Below are positions 54,764 to 64,000 of a stretch of DNA of 64,000 bases, one piece after another (within the stretch, counting starts at the first letter, position 1; each line of letters begins with the position of its first letter). The stretch covers positions 46,490,192-46,554,191 of the forward strand of contig OY754464.1 of NCBI GenBank assembly GCA_963575645.1. Direction: 5' to 3'. A program made the translations under genes and the position numbers. The stretch comes from Xanthostigma xanthostigma. Its lineage: Eukaryota; Arthropoda; Insecta; Raphidioptera; Raphidiidae. Under the pieces are notes generated by a model. It ran no database searches. It saw only the letters and a program-made list of their open reading frames with translations, and had not been told where the DNA came from.

Positions 54764-57205
54764 AGCCATTAGTTACTGATAGCGGCAAAGTATAAGTGAA
54801 TGAATTACTGACAATTATTTTCGAATCTACTATAGTTTACATTGTACGCGATGAATTGAGAATTGGGTGAGCCTATTTGAAAAATTCTTTCACTGTTTAA
54901 AAAGTAAAGTATGGACACGAAAATCGCGATTTGTACCGCAGGCGAATTCTAACTGGGCAGATAATATCATTACATTACATAATTAGTCTTTTATGTGCAC
55001 GTCACTTTCGACAATTTTTTGACAAGTAGTCCGCCATTGTCCAGTTAGTTTTGATTGTTAACGACCGTACCGTTTACATCAATAGAGTGAAGATTAACTC
55101 CTTGAGACCTCTTTTAATGCCACACTAATTTACATTTATTATCTTCATTTGAGATAAGTGTGATTCATATTATTCTCCAGCTTGTTTCGAAAAAGATCAC
55201 AATTTTTTACGCTGGTCCTATGCAGAAAGTTTTCTATGTGCAAATTCTTAAATATATAAAATAGTATATTGGATCGTTCAGTAATATTGTATTTTGCGTT
55301 TATTTCTTTTTTTGAGTAATATTTTATATGGCAAGAGGGGAAAACGATTTTTTGGAATATGTCTGTCTGTATCAACAAAACGCGACAATGGCTAAACCGA
55401 TTTTACATCAACTCGGTAAACTGTCTATTGATTACAAAAAAATACTTTTTATCCGGCTACACGTATCGACTTTATGTAAAGTTTCCGTCGAAACGAAGTC
55501 GAAGCCGTTGCAGAAAAGGCAATAGATACATCTACCTATACTTAGTACGAATTCAGTCAGTGTTTGCTCTATGTGAGAAACAATTTAATGCTCGAATAAA
55601 AATTATACAAAGGCACTGCATTCAAAGTTGACTAGTAGATATTAACATTACAAACAGGTAAAATAAAGTGTATTAGTTTCTGTAAAAACACATCGCGAGC
55701 GAAGCCGCGGGTAAAGACTAGTAATCAATTAATATAAACACACAAAACATAATGTAATATGACGTGCTATAAAAGTAGGTACGTAACACTAATCTAGCAA
55801 TTTATTCAATCAGTGGTCAAATTTAGACATGACTCAGGGTCATTTCATAAAACATTTGCAGTTCGAATTTAAAAATACAAAAACATCGACACTTGGTGAT
55901 AACTAAAAAAACTATTGCATCCTCATCTACGTCCACTTTCAAAATTAACCTCTGATTTTTTCAAGGAAAATAAATAATATGTATTAAACCTGAATTAATT
56001 CCCATAAAAAACCTTACACTAAAAACAATAAATCCTCAAAAATTAGAAATATTTCGCACGATTAAAAAAACATCGTTCTACAGGCGATGTTTAAAATTTC
56101 AACATTTTTACGCCTCGAGTGATAATTTAAATTTTAAGAATATACTCAACTCGCAATTAAAACAAAATTTGTATTAAAAAAACAGCACAAAATACATACT
56201 GATGATTGCAAAGGTGATAATAAAAGTAATCCAACTGTTGTAGCAATTAGCACTTTAAAATCACAAAAATAACGGAACTCAAAAAAACCACCAGGCCATA
56301 ATATTTATCACAAAAAAACTTTTCAAAATCTTTATAGAAAAATATCCGGCACAATTGCTTTGTATTTTTAATGCGATAAGATAACGCGAACGATTCTCGA
56401 TTAATCCAACCGCACCAACTGCAGTTACGAACTAAACTAAACTAACTATACCTACTAACTAGGTAGTAGGTAGTCAGTATTCACTATTCAGTAACCACCA
56501 CACCACTATTCCATTTCTTCATAATCTACTTGCATTACATATTATTCTTGATTGAGAATACGCCGTGATACTGATGTATAATATTTGAATTGTCCACTTG
56601 CACTTTGTACAGTCATAATTAAATGATTTATAAATTACACAAAAATATTTTCTTCCCATTTTAGAGTTTTGGCCTCATTCAATATAACATTTTTAATTAT
56701 TTCAAAGAATTCGTTTTAAGCATTTTAAATATCCACACATAATAACGATTTGGTATGGCATTTTTTTTAATAAGAGAAAATAAGAAAATAACTACTTTTT
56801 CATAATATATATAAACTGGAAAAACTATTTTAACAAAATGTGACACGGCTTCAAATAAGCCTAATAAAAAAATGACAATGATTGTATTTCATAGATGTAT
56901 GTAAAAATATAAGCATAGGATAGATTTTCATGGTACAATAACATATAAGGTAGTAATATTAAAGTACGCTAGAAATTGTAATAAGTCGAATTGAAAAACC
57001 GACTGTCGGACATTAAATGTGATCATAAGCACGCCATGCTACTTAAATAAGCGGTTGTCCGGCTGAAGAGAACAAAATGACACACCCCTACCTTTGCTAA
57101 ATTTCAGATGAAAAATCACAAAAAATACGCTAATGTCGACATGCAAAGTTAAGTTTTCAGAATATATGTACTAAAATCTATAAAAACAAATAAAAATTAG
57201 CTTAC
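54764..57205. other. Intergenic region left of SNRNP27
   Basis: A LINE tail lies at 55335-55420 ('atgtctgtctgtatcaaca', 'gctaaaccgattttacatca') and its end at 55690-55724 ('gcgagcgaagccgcgggtaa'). The rest of 55725-57200 is AT-rich with no gene. Frames of 60-90 codons here carry no domain. Confidence 0.4.
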
Positions 57206-57300
57206 CTATCAAAATTTACCAGCGATAATTTTCAACGACACAAATGTATCTTTTACCCGCACTCCACGGTACAAGACAAGGAAGTTGATCCGCTAACGAT
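57206..57300 (-). other. Possible non-coding first exon on the minus strand
   Basis: The minus strand ends this stretch with 'aattttgatag' and then 'gtaagct', a good 5' splice signal. The stretch upstream is less AT-rich than the surroundings ('ccgtggagtgcgggtaaaag'). It would be transcribed divergently from SNRNP27. No protein can be assigned. Confidence 0.25.
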
Positions 57301-57766
57301 GCGTATGTTATATCGGTACAATCGCACTCTACATAAACGATCAATACTTTTTTTAAAAAGTTTTAAAATGTATAGCTTCAAGACAAAAGCCAAAACTGCT
57401 CTAATTCGATGTATTTTTTCCAGTTCATATTTTATTTATATGATTATTTCGTTTCATTTAATCATAATACATTTTAAAAAATAAATTAAGAATAAATATA
57501 GTGGCTCCGCCTTTTGATACGTTTTATAAACTGTTTTTCCTACTTATTTTTTGAATTTGCCTGCCATCTATCCCACTCAGTTATAACTATATTATCAATT
57601 GAGTTTTCGAGAAAAATGACATTTTTTGTGTTTTTATAGCTGACATTTTAGTAAAAAAATAGCATTTAAAAAAAAACTAAATAAAAAGGTTAGTGAGGAA
57701 TATTTTTTTTTTACATCAGTATTTTTTTTCTACATTTATTCCTAATTTTTATTTCAGATTTTTTTA
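57301..57766 (+). promoter_or_regulatory. 5' flank of SNRNP27
   Basis: AT-rich sequence without a recognisable core promoter. 'tttttatttcag' at 57746-57757 is a good 3' splice site nine bases before the SNRNP27 ATG, so a 5' UTR intron is likely. The upstream exon could not be fixed. The 61-codon frame at 57299-57484 is probably chance. Confidence 0.3.
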
Positions 57767-58216
57767 ATGGGGCGAAGTCGTTCTGTTTCACCAGCACGTC
57801 GACGAGAACGTGACAGAGATAGAGGTGATAGACTTGACAGAGAAAGAGATCGAGAGCGACGTAAGAAAAGATCGAGATCTCGGGATAGAAGAAGACGTTC
57901 AACAGAAAGAGACCGTAAACATAGACGGGAGTATTCTAGGTCCCGTTCCAGATCTAGAGACAGGAGTAGAGAGAAAGGGAAGAACAAAGTAGCTGTAGCT
58001 GAACGTCCTGCTATTACAGAAGCAGATTTAGAGGGGAAGAGCCCTGAAGAACAAGAAATGATGAGAATGATGGGATTTTGTAATTTTGATACAACAAAAG
58101 GGAAAAAAGTTTCTGGTAATGACGTTGGTGAAGTGCATGTTATATTAAAAAGAAAATACAGACAGTATATGAATCGAAAAGGCGGGTTTAACAGACCGCT
58201 TGATTTTGTTGCTTAA
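57767..58216 (+). CDS. Snrnp27: SNRNP27, U4/U6.U5 tri-snRNP 27 kDa protein
   Basis: Complete 149-residue protein in one coding exon, close to the usual length of the family (about 150). Residues 1-70 form an arginine/serine-rich domain with many RS, RD and RE pairs ('[18 protein letters not shown]'). Residues from about 80 on are the conserved C-terminal domain: '[17 protein letters not shown]', '[15 protein letters not shown]' and the signature end '[17 protein letters not shown]'. The protein is a nuclear component of the U4/U6.U5 tri-snRNP and acts in pre-mRNA splicing. The ATG is the first codon after an acceptor-like site ending at 57757, so the start is secure and a 5' UTR intron is likely. 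It is convergent with FANCI. Intronless coding also fits a retrocopy, but the frame is undamaged and there is no poly-A tail. Confidence 0.93.
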   Translation: MGRSRSVSPARRRERDRDRGDRLDRERDRERRKKRSRSRDRRRRSTERDRKHRREYSRSRSRSRDRSREKGKNKVAVAERPAITEADLEGKSPEEQEMMRMMGFCNFDTTKGKKVSGNDVGEVHVILKRKYRQYMNRKGGFNRPLDFVA

Positions 58217-59562
58217 ATCAGTTTTGCAGGTTTTTTTACGCCAAGTATGTCTCTATAATAATTTTACTTTCGATAAATCAAAATATTTACACTGAAAAAA
58301 AATACTAGGTTTATTCCAACTATAGTTCAGTGCCAGTAACACATATATGGAACTGTCTATCTGTGTTTTTAATATTGAAGTTAAATATTTTAAGTTTTTC
58401 AATTGTATGTGTAACTGGCCTAAGGCAGGGAAAAAGGAATAATTAATTACATTCAATCGATTTACATTTGTTGTACAATTAACGCTCGAAACAAAATCGT
58501 ATTGAGTATAAGAATACGGGTTGCACTTAATTTGGAACAAGCAAAGAAAAACACTAGCATAAAGTATAATTTGCCTTTTACTATATGTTAACACGCTTTT
58601 TATTTACTTTTCATTACAAACAAAGCCTTATATTGTTATTAATGCCGACTGATTCATCACCTCACACCTGTATTGCAAAACTGGTCAGAATCGATAAAAA
58701 ATTGTTCGGTTAGTGCTTACTTTCTGTTAAAAGTGCCAACCCTGGTACCCCAGACAATGCGTTGATGCAGCTATAATAGATTTGAAATAAATGCAGCAAT
58801 ACTTTGAAGTTGCGCGATAGATGGAATGGACAAAAATCGGACTCATATAAGATAATTGAAACGACTTTTTTTAAGAAATTGTAATCAAAATAGGTTTTCG
58901 TAACTGTTAAAATAAATATGTTATACAAAAGAAAGTTATTTCGAGTTTGGGAAATGTTGATATGCTCGTAATAAAGTTTAATCGTTCATAGAAATCATTT
59001 AGTTCACGTGAAACCGTACAATATCAACAATTTTGCAATACAGGTATATGATTTAACATAACATTACAAAGTAGTATGTATTAAAATTACTACTAAGTAC
59101 ACTTTTTTAATATTTTATCATTGCAAAGAACAATACTTATATTAACTAATTATGTTATAAAATAATGCCAATTATATTTATATCAGAGAACGCCATCCGT
59201 TCAATAGTTCTAAGTTTCGTTATGGAGTTTATGTAGAGACTGGTAGCATTGAATTGTTTCTGTATTTTTTTTTTTTAATATATTTGTAATGTATTCGATT
59301 TTTTTTAAATTTATTATTTTACACTACTTCAAAACTATCCGATTGACATAATTATTTCAGTGACAAATAGCCCGTACTTTTAAAAGTGGCATAGGCTGCA
59401 TATTACTATTCTACTACAAAAAGGGTTGACCAGTGAGCGAAAATACAAAAATAATTACAGACATACTATATATTGAAAATTTTAGAAGTCAGTTATACAC
59501 TTGTTTAAATCTTCAAAAAAAATTAATTATATCTGAAATCTATATAGGTATTATGTATATAA
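58217..59562 (+). other. 3' flank between SNRNP27 and FANCI
   Basis: Contains the SNRNP27 3' UTR; an 'aataaa' occurs near 58786, but its use is unproven. Minus frames at 58253-58594 and 58710-58928 are in AT-rich sequence and not convincing. No repeat with clear edges. Confidence 0.4.
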
Positions 59563-59692
59563 TATAGTAGTCCCGTTAATCCAGCGCCTTCCATTCCATC
59601 AGATTACTGGAAAGATACAGGAAAATTTACGTTAATTTTCTATCTCTTTCCGGCTAGACTACCACTGACTGGATTAATGAGTTTCTACTATA
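59563..59692. mobile_element. 130 bp MITE ('tatagtag ... ttaatcc' ends)
   Basis: 'tatagtagtcccgttaatcc' and 'ggattaatgagtttctacta' are inverted ends with TA at the borders, the style of pogo-type MITEs. It lies about 35 bases past the FANCI stop codon, probably within its 3' UTR. Confidence 0.6.
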
Positions 59693-59725
59693 CTTTTGTT
59701 TTAAAAAAAAGTAAACGAAACAATG

Positions 59726-60317
59726 TTAGATTTTACGTTTTTTATTTACAGGAACATTCTCTGCATCACTATCATCGAAAATTACAGAACTATCACTATC
59801 GGAATTTTCATTTAAAGCATTTTCAGGCTCTTCGTTGTTAGATACATCATTATCTTCTAATGCATTTGTGTCATTAGTTGTCGCATCACTGTCATTTTTA
59901 TCATCTAAATCTTCATTACTTTTATCTTTCGAAACATCCGATTCATTATCTTTATCACTATCAACAGTTGCGTTCATAACAGTGTTATTTAAATTTTCCA
60001 ACGCTTTTTGCAAAGCTGGTGCTTTTATTTTAAAATCCCTCGACGTACCATGCTTCATATATTTCATAAGATCTTCATTTGTTTTCTTTGACAACTGAAT
60101 CACGCATTTTCCAAACTGTTCAATTTCATAAATTAGTTTTGGTATTAAACGCGTTTCACGTAAAACTTTACTCTTCAATTGTGATGGATCCGAAGACTTT
60201 TTCTTCTTTTGTTGCGATGGTTTATCTTCTTGTTGTTGACTCTCCTCGATGTACAATATCATGTTGTACACATTTGTTAACAATTGTTTCCCAGCTAATT
60301 TTACAACTCTCTCAAAT
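59726..60317 (-). CDS. Fanci: FANCI, last coding exon
   Basis: FANCI is the partner of FANCD2 in the ID2 clamp that is monoubiquitinated on DNA during interstrand crosslink repair in the nucleus. The exon starts at 60317 after the acceptor 'attgtttttacag' in phase 2 and encodes 'FERVVKLAGKQLLTNVYN', 'LRETRLIPKLIYEIEQFGK', 'IQLSKKTNEDLMKYMK' and 'GTSRDFKIKAPAL'. These match, from memory, the C-terminus of animal FANCI. An acidic Asp/Asn/Ser-rich stretch of roughly 70 residues follows, then a basic end 'NKKRKI' like the lysine-rich, probably nuclear-localising, end of vertebrate FANCI. Stop codon at 59726-59728. The acidic tail looks longer than in vertebrates. The plus-strand frames opposite are shadows. 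Confidence 0.88.
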
Positions 60318-60370
60318 CTGTAAAAACAATTAAATCAATAGAATTGTAACTTTGTCTCGATAAATGTAAT

Positions 60371-60997
60371 TACCATTCCAACCCACAAGTGAGGAATGGT
60401 ACTAGTTTAGGTCAAAAATCACTTTTCAAATATTTTACAATATCTTTCCGTTTTGAGGTCCCCCGAATCCAAAAAAACATATTTTTGGAAAATCTCTATG
60501 CGTCTGTTTGTCTGTGAACACGATACAGGTCAAACGAATGAGAATATTGAAACCAAATTTTGGGAGGATGTTTGGCATGCAAATATGAAGAGCCCTATTG
60601 CTTTTGGGGAAAATCGGCGAATGCGCAGAAGAGATATACGCTAAAACGGTATTTTTTATACAATAATGGTATACTTTTCATAACGGCTTATTATTCTATT
60701 TATTTTTTCAAGAAAGTTTCGTTAAAAAATTTTTTTTCTAAACTTTATTGTTTCGGAAATATTTTGAAAATAAAAAAAAATCATCCGCTCTTTTGTTTTA
60801 TGGATCTGTCTGAAATAAACTAGTTAGGCATGCTTTGATCAATTTTTACATGACGTGGAACATACTATGTAGGTAACCATGGCAACGAATAGTTAATATA
60901 TTGAATACTAGCCATTACCCGCGTCACCTCACGCGATAACAGAAATTTTATTTTCTTTATTCTAATCAAATGTCAACACTTTTGAAGTTGGAATGGT
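60371..60997 (+). repeat. 'accattccaac' dispersed repeat in the FANCI intron
   Basis: Begins 'taccattccaacccacaag' and ends near 'gaagttggaatggtcccgt', inverted ends. Inside are 'gaggtcccccgaatccaaaa', 'tttgggaggatgtttggcat' and 'cggcgaatgcgcagaag', and a LINE end 'actagccattacccgcg' at 60909. Matches 49790-50090. Confidence 0.6.
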
Positions 60998-61170
60998 CCC
61001 GTTGCCCAATTGGCTGGAATTTTTTTTTACGTTTCAATTGACGATGTATAGTTTATAGCAGCGATCGACATTGTATATATATGAACAGCCAAAACCATCC
61101 TAATCCCTACTTCTACCTAGTCCCTTAAAACTGAATGTCCGACATCTTGATAACATGCCCAAGCAATAAT

Positions 61171-62667
61171 TTTTAGGGTTCCGTACCCGAAGGGTGCTCA
61201 AACGGAACCCTATTACTAAGCCTCCGCTGTCCGTCTGTCCGTCTGTCTGTCTGTCAGCGGGCTGTATCTCAAGAACCGTAATAGGTAGAGAGTTGAAATT
61301 TTCACAGAGTATGTATTTCTATTGCCGCTAGAACAACAAATAATTAAAAACCCCCCAAAACTCCCAAAAGAGGAGCAAACTAAGTTTTTTGCTTATAATT
61401 CGCTCAATTTAAATCAGATCGTTTCGAGACCTGTCTTAAACGAAAGAGGAGAAAATTTTACATAGATTTTGTATAACAGAATTCGTCGAAACACTTTTTT
61501 TATACAGCTTTATATAGAAATATAATGTATAAATTCAATTTTGTCTAATCCATAGCATACACGAGGATCGTCTGTCTTCGTTTGTTGCATAGTGTACTAT
61601 GGGAATTTAAAAATTGCGTATGTTTTGTCTTAAAAAAAAAGATTGCATTTGTTCAAAAATGAATGTCATTTCAAATATTAGTCAGTCTTTTGACATTAGT
61701 ATTTTATGCAACGCCTTCTGAGTTAACGATTTGAATAACTAATTAATTAATTATTAGAACATATTGCTTTGACAGATGCAAACGTCATTTTTGATATTTT
61801 TTACCATTCCAACACCATGGATGAACAGAATGAAACCAAATTTTGGGAGGATTTTTAATATGCAAATATGAAGAGGCCTATTGTTTTTGAGAGACGTCGG
61901 CGCAAGCGCAAAAGAAATATATATTATATTGTTGTTTTTATAAGATAATAGTATACTTTTCATAATATTATTTTGTTTTACAGGAGTTTTGTAAAAAAAA
62001 TGTTTGAAAAAAATCAGCGCATGCGTAGAAGAAATATATACTATAAGGCTGTTTTTTATATAATAACGGCATACTTTTCATAACGGTTTATTATTCTATC
62101 TGTGTTTACAAAAGTTTGGAATTTTTTTGGGAAAAATTGGCGCATGCGCAAAAGAAATATATGCAATAGCGTTGTTTTATTTAATGATAGTAGGTATATA
62201 TTTCATAATGGTTTAAAAGAAAGTTTTGTAAAAAGTTTTAGGGGGAAAGGCGGCGCATGCGCAGAAGAGATATGTGCTATAACATTGTTTTTATATAATA
62301 ATGGTATATTTTTCATAATGGTTTAATATTCTAAAGTTTTGTATTTTTTTTTTTGGGGAAATCGGCGCATGCGCAACAGAGATATTTGCCATAACGTTGT
62401 TATTTGATATGATGGTATATTTATCAAAACTTTATATTATTTTATTCTACAAGAAATTTTTGTAAAAAAAAGTGTTTATAATATAAAAACGCCGGGGTGT
62501 ATTATATAAAATTTCACGCCTTGAAATTCTTGAACTACTTGCATACTCCCACTGGTTACATATTGTTATAGCGCCTCTCTTGTTTCTTTTAAAAAAGTAT
62601 TTAAAAAGTACATAGTGTACGGAACCCTTCGTGTGCGAGTCCGACTCACACTTGACCGGTTTTTTTA
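61171..62667 (+). repeat. 'agggttccgtaccc' element with internal tandem units
   Basis: Starts 'ttttagggttccgtaccc', continues with 'aacggaaccctattactaag' and 'gtccgtctgtctgtctgtca', and ends with 'acggaacccttcgtgtgcga', 'gtccgactcacacttgaccg' and 'gttttttt'. This is a widespread lepidopteran dispersed repeat. From about 61798 the middle is replaced by an 'accattccaac' repeat with five tandem units. Confidence 0.65.
61880..62450 (+). repeat. Five ~115 bp tandem units with 'ggcgcatgcgca'
   Basis: The words at 61899, 62016, 62139, 62253 and 62364 are variants of 'ggcgcatgcgca', spaced 117, 123, 114 and 111 bases. Each is followed by 'gaagagatatatgctataac' and 'taatggtatacttttcataa' in worn form. 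A sixth relative is at 60616. Confidence 0.8.
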
Positions 62668-63146
62668 CATAGCGCCGAGGAATTGCATACCCCGAAAAAG
62701 GTCGATACAAAATGTCGAATGTTTCAATGTTCCACTTTGGTATCACCAGCCATCTGTGATATTGCCGGAAAAAGTCACAAGGAGCCATCCATAAATTACG
62801 TAACGCATGTCATGGGGGAAGGTCTTTTGAATTTGTTTCATTATGTCTAAGGCGGGGGTGGGAGATCTACATTACGGGACAAAACAAAAACTTTAGTTTT
62901 GAGTAAAAAAAAAATAATTCCCTATTTCTATACACATTTTTTAAGTTTTTATGTTGCTAAAATTAACTATTTATTTTGTGCAACAAAAAGTATGTTCATG
63001 ATTTTTTTTTCTTGATTCAGAAAAATGTTATTTAACTTTATATCATAAGGAGGAGAAAAATGTTACATAACTTTATCATAAGGAGGGGAGGGGTTTGATA
63101 ATTTGTTACAGGTGTGGCCCCCAACATATATAGTGACCGAACAAAA
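62668..63146. other. Intron sequence without bounded features
   Basis: 'aaaatgttacataactttat' and 'cataaggaggggaggggttt' near 63058-63095 partly repeat 63027-63056. The 'aatttgttacaggtgtggcc' word is LINE-like. Nothing else. Confidence 0.35.
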
Positions 63147-63617
63147 GACCGCTGCACATGAGGCTAGAAACGCTACTAGGAGTTCTGTTAGCTGGTAGAC
63201 TGGGTACGAAGCTGGAAATGACGTCACTGCGGGCTGGCCTGCTAGCTCACAAGATAGGTTTTAAAATTAGAACAGGGGCTATTTTCCCTGCTAGATCTAC
63301 TGCTAGGTGTGAGCAAGAACCAATCAGGAAGCAGTATCTTGTCACGTGGGCACTTGAACAAACGCCCACAAACCAACATGGCGTCATTCTGCTCAGAGTC
63401 AGGCAACAGACACGTTTTGTTCTGTGTTTATATTCGAACTGTCAATACGCGCGCACCAGATCTATCCTCAAAACAAGCTTGAAAAGTAGCTTCGTATGAA
63501 GCTAGCACTTAACAGCAATCAAGAAAGCCAGCGCTAGAAAACTAGTAGGCAAATCTAGCAAGGAATCTAGCCTCGTGTCATTGAGGTAGTATCAATTCCT
63601 CGTGTGCAGCGGCCTTA
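63147..63617 (+). mobile_element. 'gccgctgcacacgag' MITE, copy 3, in the FANCI intron
   Basis: Left 'gaccgctgcacatgaggct' and right 'cctcgtgtgcagcggcctta' are inverted ends. Internal 'ggaaatgacgtcactgcggg' and 'cttgtcacgtgggcac' match copy 1. The right end carries an extra 27 bases with a second 'cctcgtgt'. It stops about eight bases short of the FANCI exon at 63626. Confidence 0.75.
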
Positions 63618-63625
63618 ATACCAAC

Positions 63626-64000
63626 CTTGCATGTTGAAACACTAAATTCCCCTTTGAGCTTCTTAGTATAAAATACTTTGTCAGACAAGACATCGTATTG
63701 TATAAATGCGTCAAAACTTTCAGTATGTTGTCAGAACTAGTTCCGGTAGGAATTGCTACATTACTCAAAGTTGTAGCGACTTCAACAATTTGACACATGT
63801 GACAACATAAGTCGCTTTCGTTCGACTTCAGTTTTTCTTTGCGACTTTCCAAACCGTCGATATCATTATAAACAATCATACTATGATTAGCTTTCAATGT
63901 CCATATCACCCAATCAATGTCGTCAAGTTGTGATTTTAATACTGCGCACAATGCTTGCACGGTTGGCAACATTGTGCCTTCATTTATGATTTTCAAACGC
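63626..64000 (-). CDS. Fanci: FANCI, penultimate visible exon (partial)
   Basis: Open from the window edge to the donor at 63625. It encodes 124 codons plus partial codons at both ends, with 'LDDIDWVIWTLKANHSM', 'CQIVEVATTLSNVAIPTG' and 'HLYNTMSCLTKYFILRSS'. These correspond, from memory, to the late helical-repeat region of FANCI, just before the C-terminal segment in the next exon. The exon ends '..HA' plus two bases of an arginine codon, in phase with the exon at 60317. The donor 'gttggt' departs from consensus at +3/+4 but keeps G at +5. Upstream exons lie beyond the window, including the one with the conserved monoubiquitinated lysine. The frame apparently continuing past the donor (to 63592) is intron. 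Confidence 0.85.

Larger units (their letters stand above)
60318..63625 (-). other. FANCI intron, filled with repeats
   Basis: Both borders fit: acceptor 'tttttacag' at 60318-60320 and donor 'gttggt' (minus strand) at 63625. Phase 2 on both sides makes an arginine codon across the junction ('HAR|FERVV'). It holds the dispersed repeats, the 'agggttccgtaccc' element and the MITE listed separately. Plus frames 60453-60823, 62102-62326 and 63158-63499 and minus frames 61754-61963 and 62447-62788 are repeat by-products. Confidence 0.85.

Noticed and set aside
57754..57987. Minus-strand frames opposite SNRNP27 (Leu/Ser-rich)
   Set aside because: Antisense shadow of the RS domain: AGA and CGA codons read as Ser and Leu on the other strand.
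58253..58594. 113-codon minus frame with a hydrophobic, signal-like start
   Set aside because: It lies opposite the SNRNP27 3' UTR, is strongly AT-rich and has no splice or promoter context; hydrophobic codons are expected in such DNA.
59835..60098. Ser-rich plus frame opposite the FANCI last exon
   Set aside because: Antisense shadow of the Asp/Asn-rich tail.
61754..62788. Frames inside the FANCI intron as extra exons
   Set aside because: They fall in dispersed repeats with copies elsewhere in the window, and the flanking FANCI exons already join in phase without them.
63592..63625. Continuation of the FANCI frame past 63626
   Set aside because: It runs into the MITE terminus, and phase matching with the next exon shows that splicing occurs at 63625/63626.

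Overview
The window reads as nuclear DNA of a lepidopteran insect. It is AT-rich and intron-rich, and it is packed with short decayed mobile elements. Several are repeat types I associate with moth and butterfly genomes: LINE tails with 'cgacttcgtccgcgtgg', the 'agggttccgtaccc' dispersed repeat, Penelope tails with 'gacgtttcggcccggac', and 'cagtggcgta' MITEs. No database search was possible, so the assignment rests on recognised sequence character.

Only two host protein-coding genes are recognised, both at the right end. SNRNP27, the U4/U6.U5 tri-snRNP 27 kDa protein, is a complete single coding exon at 57767-58216 (+). The 3' end of FANCI (Fanconi anaemia I protein) lies convergent to it on the minus strand. 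Its last coding exon is 59726-60317, and the preceding visible exon is 63626-64000, which runs off the window. The splice phases of the two FANCI exons match exactly. The 3.3 kb intron between them is almost entirely repeat-derived, and one MITE ends about eight bases from the 5' splice site.

The first 57 kb hold no gene I can name. From left to right: foldback MITEs and LINE tails (0-4 kb); a 651 bp tandem duplication carrying exon-like pieces inside a region rich in degenerate 'agctaatt' words (4.2-6.5 kb); a composite element with inverted 'gacaaaatatcc' arrays around a higher-order minisatellite (8.36-9.73 kb); MITEs and hairpins (10-18 kb); a pogo-like DNA transposon remnant (18.98-20.15 kb); a hAT-like MITE with an 8 bp target duplication (22.0-22.5 kb); a CpG-rich block with a signal-peptide-like ORF (25.0-25.3 kb); possible LTR ends (26-27 kb); a Harbinger element with a broken transposase (35.1-36.2 kb); more hairpins and LINE tails (37-45 kb); a second pogo-like element (45.5-46.8 kb); a non-LTR retrotransposon remnant (46.85-48.25 kb); and a 1.8 kb element containing two head-to-head Penelope fragments (51.8-53.6 kb).

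Several consensus splice signals on the minus strand (near 57206, 31054-31114, 29588 and 25272) could belong to the 5' part of an unrecognised minus-strand gene with very long introns. This is inference and needs transcript data. The most unusual structures are the 8.36-9.73 kb composite element, the three foldback elements whose arms agree within but not between copies, and the exon-carrying tandem duplication at 4.6-5.9 kb.
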